From NCBI GenBank assembly GCA_022843625.1, contig JALHNH010000053.1, positions 1 to 44,879 of the forward strand: a stretch of DNA of 44,879 nt, in the 5' to 3' direction. The notes beneath the pieces were generated by a model. It did no database searches. It saw only the letters and a list, made by a program, of their open reading frames with translations, and was not told the origin of the DNA. The stretch comes from Bryobacter sp. (lineage in GTDB: Bacteria; Acidobacteriota; Terriglobia; Bryobacterales; Bryobacteraceae). Shown piece by piece: positions 40,860-44,879 of this stretch. The position numbers and the translations under genes are program-made. Every line of letters begins with the position of its first letter. The first letter of the stretch is position 1.

Positions 40860-41374
40860 AACGCCGGGCATTTCTATTGAGCAGCGCTGCGGTTGGAGCC
40901 ACTTCCTGCGGATATCACGTTGCGGGCAAGGCGGACTTGATGCCGAAGGAAATTCGCAGTATCGGAATCCCTCCGTTCAGCAACCCCACGACTCGCTACA
41001 GGCTCACCGAGCGGCTGCCAATTGCGATCACCCGCGAGTTCCTCGCCCGCACGAAATACCAGATTCTGCCTGATGCCAACGGTGCCGACGCCGTCCTGCA
41101 GGGCTCTATCGGCATGATCATGGCCTTCCCGACAGTATTCGACCCAACTAGTGGCCGCGCTGCGGGTGTGCAGGTGCAGACGATTCTCGCTGTTACGCTC
41201 ACCCAGGCGGTTTCGAACAAGGTTCTGTATACAAATCCAGCCCTAGATTTCAGACAGCGGTACGAAATTTCGACTGACCCACAGGCCTACTTTGACGAAT
41301 CCACCAGTGCCTTTGAGCGACTGAGCCGCGATGTCGCCACTTCTGTAGTCACCGCCATACTTGAGAACTTCTAA
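40856..41374 (+). CDS. lptE: LPS-assembly lipoprotein LptE
   Basis: 172 residues from a TTG that overlaps the preceding stop (TTGA). It has a lipoprotein signal: 'MKRRAFLLSSAAVGATSCGY', with C18 as the lipidated residue. 'CGYHVAG' directly after the Cys is the LptE hallmark. The body is the small two-layer LptE fold ('IGIPPFSNPTTRYRLTERL', 'AVLQGSIGMIMAFPTVFD'). LptE plugs LptD in the outer membrane and helps deliver LPS. As in many bacteria, it lies next to holA. Confidence 0.88.
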   Translation: MKRRAFLLSSAAVGATSCGYHVAGKADLMPKEIRSIGIPPFSNPTTRYRLTERLPIAITREFLARTKYQILPDANGADAVLQGSIGMIMAFPTVFDPTSGRAAGVQVQTILAVTLTQAVSNKVLYTNPALDFRQRYEISTDPQAYFDESTSAFERLSRDVATSVVTAILENF

Positions 41375-41376
41375 CC

Positions 41377-42438
41377 ATGAACGCCGAGCAGTTTGTCACT
41401 GGCCTTCAAAAACAAAAGCCGCCGTCCGTTTGTCTTTTTGTCGGCCCGGACGCTTACATGCGTACCCTTTGCAAAGACGCTCTTATAGCCACCGTTCTGC
41501 CCACACCTGAAGACCGGGAAAGCGGCTGGAGTCGTTGGGATCTTACGGAAGTCAGCGTCGCTCAGGTTTTGGACGATGCCGCGTCGATGTCGCTCTTCGC
41601 CAGTCGCAGACTGATTTGGGTGGCCGGGGCAGAAGCCGTAGTCCCCAAGGGCCGTGCCAAGCAGGACGATGAATCGAACGGGGCCAAAGAACTCATCGCC
41701 TACCTTGCCAATCCGACGCCCGACACAACCATTATTTTCGATTGTTCCCGATATGATTTCGAAGGTGACGACAAGACCAAAGTGGAGAACCTTCGCAAGT
41801 TCTTTGCAAACGTGAAGGCACAGGTGGAATTTCCCCGCTTCACGCCCGATGCCGCGCGGCGACTCGCGCTCGACCTTGCGGCTGAGAAGAAAATCCGGAT
41901 TGCTGCGCCAGAACTGGAACTGCTGATCGAGGCTACGGGTGCGGACGCTTCTCGTATCAGCAACGAGATGGAAAAGCTCTCGCTCTATGCAAAGCCAGGC
42001 GAGACGATCACGCATGACACGATTACGGCGCTGGTGCCCAATGCGAGAGCAGCAAACATTTTCGGCCTGGTGGCTGCAATTGGCAGAGGCGACCGGGCCA
42101 AAAGCCTGGACATTCTCGACACTTTGATTCGGGAGGGAGAATACCTGCCGATTGCGCTGGCGTTTCTGGCAACGCAATTTCGACTGGCGCTGGCCGCACA
42201 CGAGGCAAGGGTGAAGGGGTCGATGCAGATACAGGGGCACTTCAGCAAGTTGGGCACGCCGATGTGGAAAGCGCGTGCCGAACAGGTGGAGCAGACGATG
42301 ACTGCGTTTGCGCCTGGCCGCCTAAAGCGCGTGATGCTGCTGGTGTATGCTGCCGATCAGGCGCTCAGGGACACTCGTCCTGATGACAAGACGGTGATGG
42401 AGGATTTCGTTTGGAAGGTCACTTCGAAGGAAAGCTAG
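41377..42438 (+). CDS. holA: DNA polymerase III delta subunit
   Basis: 353 residues. The N-terminal domain has the clamp-loader start 'CLFVGPDAYMRTLCKDALI' and 'ASMSLFASRRLIWVAGAE'. The lid and collar follow ('ATGADASRISNEMEKLSLYA', 'NIFGLVAAIGRGDRAKSLDI', 'LPIALAFLATQFRLALAA'). Delta opens the beta sliding clamp during replication. The gene is intact and ends with the conserved 'TVMEDFVWKV' segment. A second, diverged copy of its last ~190 bases lies at 44002-44175, with a small accessory island between. Two bases separate it from lptE. Confidence 0.9.
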   Translation: MNAEQFVTGLQKQKPPSVCLFVGPDAYMRTLCKDALIATVLPTPEDRESGWSRWDLTEVSVAQVLDDAASMSLFASRRLIWVAGAEAVVPKGRAKQDDESNGAKELIAYLANPTPDTTIIFDCSRYDFEGDDKTKVENLRKFFANVKAQVEFPRFTPDAARRLALDLAAEKKIRIAAPELELLIEATGADASRISNEMEKLSLYAKPGETITHDTITALVPNARAANIFGLVAAIGRGDRAKSLDILDTLIREGEYLPIALAFLATQFRLALAAHEARVKGSMQIQGHFSKLGTPMWKARAEQVEQTMTAFAPGRLKRVMLLVYAADQALRDTRPDDKTVMEDFVWKVTSKES

Positions 42439-42486
42439 GCTAAGAAAGTGATTACCCGGAACACACATCCTAAATATTGGAGTGGA

Positions 42487-42648
42487 TCAAGACTTCGTCC
42501 CGGGGATTTGTGACTGTTGCCTGGCATGCAATCGGGCGCTACGGCCCAGTCGCGTATCGCGCGCTTTGTACACTTCGCCCATGCCGCCTTTGCCCAGGAG
42601 GGAGACGATTTCATAAGGCCCTAGTTTGTCGCCTGGCGAAAGGGGCAC
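42487..42648 (-). pseudogene. 5' fragment of a Ser/Thr protein kinase gene
   Basis: Read from a GTG at 42648, the frame gives 'PLSPGDKLGPYEIVSLLG', then the ATP-binding loop 'GKGGMGEVYKARDTRLG', after which the sequence becomes 'RSARLHARQQSQ' and stops at 42487. Acidobacterial PknB-type kinases begin exactly this way, then continue with 'r.VAIKvL'. The catalytic Lys and the rest of the kinase are gone, so this is a severed remnant of about 40 codons. It points toward holA and sits directly upstream of the TA promoter. Confidence 0.8.
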
Positions 42649-42662
42649 TCATGTAGTCTATC

Positions 42663-42680
42663 CGATAACCCTTGTTATCG
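42663..42680. promoter_or_regulatory. Inverted repeat upstream of the TA promoter
   Basis: CGATAAC (42663-42669), CCTT, GTTATCG (42674-42680): perfect seven-base arms. It lies eight bases upstream of the -35 box of the next feature and may be an accessory operator. Confidence 0.45.
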
Positions 42681-42687
42681 ATGCATC

Positions 42688-42723
42688 TTGACTCGCATTG
42701 AAATGGCGTATAAAATTTTATAC
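42688..42723 (+). promoter_or_regulatory. Sigma-70-like promoter overlapped by a palindromic operator
   Basis: TTGACT at 42688-42693 and TAAAAT at 42711-42716 with a 17-base spacer, near consensus. The -10 box lies inside a perfect 16-base palindrome, GTATAAAATTTTATAC (42708-42723). A repressor bound there would block RNA polymerase, as expected for antitoxin autoregulation. The toxin start is at 42735. Confidence 0.75.
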
Positions 42724-42734
42724 ATATTGAAGCT

Positions 42735-43079
42735 GTGAACGAAGAAAAGGAGATCCGCTGTGTAGGTTCTTCCTACGATGATCTGCTGGCGTTTCCCAGA
42801 GATTCCCGCAAGGAGGCGGGCTTTCAATTAGGAAAAGTCCAAGCTGGGCTTGACCCGGCCGACTGGAAGCCGTTTGACGATGTGGGTGCGGGTACAAGGG
42901 AGATTCGCGTCAGGGACGCGAGCGGTATTTACCGCGTGATGTACGTCGCCAAGTTTGAAGAGGCGATCTATGTCCTGCATTGCTTCCAGAAGAAGGCTCA
43001 AACGACCAGCAAGCTGGATAAGTCTATTGCCGGGGCGCGCTATCGTGCTGTGGTCAACGCGAGAAAGGGAAACAAATGA
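42735..43079 (+). CDS. Gp49-like RelE/HigB-superfamily toxin
   Basis: 114 residues from a GTG 12 bases after the operator. Family sequence is complete: 'IRCVGSSYDDLLAFPRDSRK', 'AGFQLGKVQAGLDPADWKPF', 'TREIRVRDASGIYRVMYVA' and 'IYVLHCFQKKAQTT'. It is a likely ribosome-dependent mRNA interferase. It belongs to a different subgroup from the toxin at 15986-16387 ('WKPF.DVG' type), so the two modules are not recent duplicates. Its stop overlaps the antitoxin start (ATGA). Confidence 0.85.
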   Translation: MNEEKEIRCVGSSYDDLLAFPRDSRKEAGFQLGKVQAGLDPADWKPFDDVGAGTREIRVRDASGIYRVMYVAKFEEAIYVLHCFQKKAQTTSKLDKSIAGARYRAVVNARKGNK

Positions 43080-43408
43080 AGGTCGACACCGAAATCCGCC
43101 ATGTCACTAAAGCTGGGGCGAATTTATTTCTGGAACTGGGTTTTAGTCCAGAGGAGGCCAAACGTCTACAGGCTGCGTCCCGCAAACAAATCAACGATAC
43201 GAGACTGCTCAAGCAGCAACTGATGACAGAGTTGTCTATGTGGATTGAGAAGCATCATTTGAAGCAGGCCGACGCCGCTGAGATTCTGATGGTCTCGCGG
43301 CCGCGTGTATCCGACGTGGTGAATCAGAAGACGGCCAAGTTTACGATCGATACGCTAGTGGAAATGCTGAGCCGCATTGGGAAACCGGTCAAGCTGGCGA
43401 TCCGCTGA
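43076..43408 (+). CDS. XRE-family antitoxin
   Basis: 110 residues. A helical N-terminus ('NLFLELGFSPEEAKRLQAAS') is followed by a helix-turn-helix ('KQADAAEILMVSRPRVSDVV', about 71-90) and 'FTIDTLVEMLSRIGKPVKLA', the usual end. It should bind the toxin before it and repress the promoter at 42688-42723. It is intact by length and motifs. Confidence 0.87.
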   Translation: MKVDTEIRHVTKAGANLFLELGFSPEEAKRLQAASRKQINDTRLLKQQLMTELSMWIEKHHLKQADAAEILMVSRPRVSDVVNQKTAKFTIDTLVEMLSRIGKPVKLAIR

Positions 43409-43434
43409 GGCCGGGTTCGAAACGTCTGATCCAG

Positions 43435-43683
43435 TTGTTCCGGGAGGAGAAGGATTTTGCGTTGTCGGCGCTCGTATTCGCGGACCCTCACGTAACGCTG
43501 AGGGGAGATCGAATCGACGAGACGGGCGAACGGCGTTGGCATGCTCTAGGTCTGGCCGCCGGATTAGAGCCTATTCTATTGGTCGTTCACGTTTATAGGG
43601 AGGCAATCAATGGCGAAGAAATTGCCCGCATCATCTCGGCCAGAAAAGCTCGTAAGAATGAGCGCCGAGCGTATTTTCAATGA
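43435..43683 (+). CDS. brnT: BrnT-type toxin, N-terminus lost or rearranged
   Basis: 82 residues at most, from a TTG. From 'DFALSALVFADPHVTLRGD' on, the match to BrnT is good: 'GERRWHALGLA', 'ARIISARKARKNERRAYF'. BrnT normally starts 'FeWD..K...N..KHGv.F', which is missing. A 'FETSDP' just upstream in another frame may be its remnant, so a deletion with frame change probably removed about 15 residues. The toxin may be inactive. It overlaps the antitoxin gene by 74 bases, as in normal BrnTA pairs. Confidence 0.72.
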   Translation: MFREEKDFALSALVFADPHVTLRGDRIDETGERRWHALGLAAGLEPILLVVHVYREAINGEEIARIISARKARKNERRAYFQ

Positions 43684-43954
43684 ACCGGTTACAAAGACAC
43701 AGCGCGAGCGGCTTGCGCGGCTGGCCCAAAAGCCAGACTCCGAGATAGACGTCTCTGACATGCCTTCTTTGACCGACGAACAACTCGCTCAAATGGTGCC
43801 ATTCCGGCTGCGATCCAAGACGACACTGATTTCGTTCCGCGTTCAAAACGATGTCCTGGCGTGGCTGAGATCGAAGGGGCCGGGTCATTTAAGCCGGATC
43901 AATGCGATTCTTGCAAACGTGATGGACGCTGAGGAGCGGCTGAAAAGCGCTTGA
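43610..43954 (+). CDS. brnA: BrnA-type antitoxin
   Basis: 114 residues with a good ribosome site (AGGGAGG). The long N-terminal toxin-binding region ('RIFNEPVTKTQRERLARLA', 'SEIDVSDMPSLTDEQLAQM') is followed by the BrnA ribbon-helix-helix end: 'LISFRVQNDVLAWLRSKGPG' and 'SRINAILANVM'. It would neutralise BrnT and repress the pair. It is intact even though its partner seems damaged. Confidence 0.85.
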   Translation: MAKKLPASSRPEKLVRMSAERIFNEPVTKTQRERLARLAQKPDSEIDVSDMPSLTDEQLAQMVPFRLRSKTTLISFRVQNDVLAWLRSKGPGHLSRINAILANVMDAEERLKSA

Positions 43955-44001
43955 GCTTGCCCGCAATTTGAATCCAATCAACGGCGCAGTCTAGAGGGGA
44001 T

Positions 44002-44175
44002 TTGGGCTCGCATGGGGAAGTGGCAGGATCGAAGGGGGGAGAAGCAAACCGTCGCACTCAACACACCTGAGGCGCACGATGCTGCATGGGGATGCAGGCG
44101 CTCAGGCACACCCGTCCACATGGCAGGACGGTGATGGAAGACTTTGTGTGGAAGGTGCCTGCGAAGAGCAGCTAG
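44002..44175 (+). pseudogene. Second, diverged copy of the holA 3' end
   Basis: The last 27 codons (44095-44175) align without gaps to the holA end (42358-42438): 65 of 81 bases match by hand count, including the shared 'TVMEDFVWKV' and the same TAG. Of the 14 codons that differ, 7 differ silently. Further upstream the match continues in pieces ('ttgggctcgc' against 'ttgggcacgc' at 42250) with indels and in-frame stops back to 44002. It has no start and cannot make delta. It closes the small TA island that starts right after holA. Confidence 0.85.
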
Positions 44176-44257
44176 GCGACAAAAGCATTTTCTCGCTGAA
44201 GCGAAGATCGTCAGGATCACTCGTGGTGACGCAAAGCTTCCTGCTTGAGACGGGCTT

Positions 44258-44866
44258 CTACTCGGAAGGGCTGCTGGATGGAATCGCACGTGCGGTCGCG
44301 AGGTTGAAGCGGGGCTGGTAAGCTCCCTTTGTCAGACTTACCACTTCGCTCCACAGTTGGCAAAGCGAATCCAGAGACGCGCGAAGTTCACGCGAATCCC
44401 GGCCGGGCCTGGACAGGATATCTGCAAGGCGCTCAGCACTATTGTCTGGGGCCTGGGTGAAGCGGGCAAGATTCCGGTTTATGTGCTTGTCATTCAAGAA
44501 ATACTCTTCGTTTATCGCGAAGAGGGCCTGAACAATAAATTGTGCAGCTCGGGTCATACAACCAGCCGCATTGTAGACGTCGGCCGAAGCTGAAAAGAGA
44601 TCGCAGGACCAAAGACTGAATTCGCCACCCCACAAGCTCTCCTGTGTAATTGTCTTCTTCATGAGTTCGGGGTAGACGGCCACTGACGCTTTCAACCGCG
44701 CAACTACACCCATCGGATCGTGAAGAGGAATGCAGTATTTCGTCTCACCGAAATAGACTACGCTCCGAAAACCAAATGGAGGCTGCTGGTCGAAGTCATG
44801 CCGGCACACTCCACGCTGCCCCTCTTCGATAACGGATCGCACTTGGCCCAGATTTCTGTAAATGAG
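44258..44866 (-). CDS. DUF4037-like nucleotidyltransferase-associated protein, 5'-truncated
   Basis: At least 202 codons; the frame is open from the contig end (44866, the last base before adapter), so the N-terminus is missing. The visible part holds 'IPLHDPMGVVARLKASVAVY', 'GGEFSLWSCDLFSASADVYN' and 'AQFIVQALFAINEEYFLNDK', which match the C-terminal helical part of DUF4037/kanamycin-nucleotidyltransferase-like proteins. The catalytic GS...D part would lie upstream and is not seen. Its function is unknown beyond possible nucleotide transfer. Confidence 0.6.
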   Translation of the reverse strand, partial: LIYRNLGQVRSVIEEGQRGVCRHDFDQQPPFGFRSVVYFGETKYCIPLHDPMGVVARLKASVAVYPELMKKTITQESLWGGEFSLWSCDLFSASADVYNAAGCMTRAAQFIVQALFAINEEYFLNDKHINRNLARFTQAPDNSAERLADILSRPGRDSRELRASLDSLCQLWSEVVSLTKGAYQPRFNLATARAIPSSSPSE

Positions 44867-44879
44867 AGATCGGAAGAGC
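44867..44879 (+). other. Illumina adapter sequence at contig end
   Basis: The last 13 bases, AGATCGGAAGAGC, are identical to the start of the TruSeq read-through adapter. They are not part of the genome and should be trimmed. The gene that runs off this end is cut for a technical reason. Confidence 0.95.

Noticed and set aside
44079..44321. Plus-strand open frame after the BrnTA pair
   Set aside because: It reads the holA remnant in the wrong frame; the correct frame shows homology to the holA end.

Overview
The window is a 44.9 kb draft-contig fragment from a soil or sediment member of the Acidobacteriota, most likely the Bryobacterales/Solibacterales. The evidence is a large acidobacterial TonB-dependent receptor, a DUF1080 (3-keto-disaccharide hydrolase) protein, a sulfatase, a ThuA-domain protein, a PEP-CTERM metalloprotease, and a Kelch protein ending in the 'Solibacter' C-terminal domain (TIGR03437). 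No rRNA, tRNA or CRISPR array was found. Both ends cut genes, and the last 13 bases match the start of the Illumina TruSeq adapter, so the right end is a library artefact.

Layout. 1-6.5 kb is a glycan-use locus: TonB receptor and DUF1080 protein on the plus strand, sulfatase and DUF3500 protein on the minus strand. 6.5-15.3 kb is ordinary chromosome: secreted amidase, P-loop kinase-like protein, sugar isomerase/epimerase, PEP-CTERM zinc protease, ThuA protein, AI-2E transporter, and an overlapping phosphoesterase/lipid-kinase pair. 15.4-20.5 kb is an accessory island dense in toxin-antitoxin (TA) genes: a frameshifted DUF2442 gene, a Gp49/XRE pair, a VapBC pair, an HTH/PIN pair lying between two copies of an imperfect repeat, a secreted trypsin-like protease with AT-richer sequence, and a HigBA locus whose toxin is broken in three places. 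21.0-25.1 kb is a defence island with McrB-like and McrC-like genes, an HNH nuclease, and an unknown protein that may be another nuclease. 25.3-28.1 kb is a thin region with a formyltransferase and orphan antitoxins.

28.3-42.4 kb is core genome: a GNAT acetyltransferase, a YacL-like PIN/TRAM membrane protein, an RRM protein, an aminotransferase/oxidoreductase/helicase operon, and a tight envelope operon (PilZ, psd, pssA, Usg-like, lptE, holA). The two phospholipid enzymes act in sequence: PssA makes phosphatidylserine and Psd decarboxylates it to phosphatidylethanolamine.

42.4-44.2 kb is a second small island placed exactly after holA. It holds a severed 5' end of a Ser/Thr kinase gene, a Gp49/XRE pair with a clear promoter and operator, and a BrnTA pair. 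It is closed by a second, diverged and decayed copy of the holA 3' end. This is the most interesting structure in the window: it looks like the footprint of an integration or replacement event at the holA 3' end. The last gene, on the minus strand, is a nucleotidyltransferase-associated protein cut by the contig end.

All calls rest on reading translations and motifs by eye. No database search was run.
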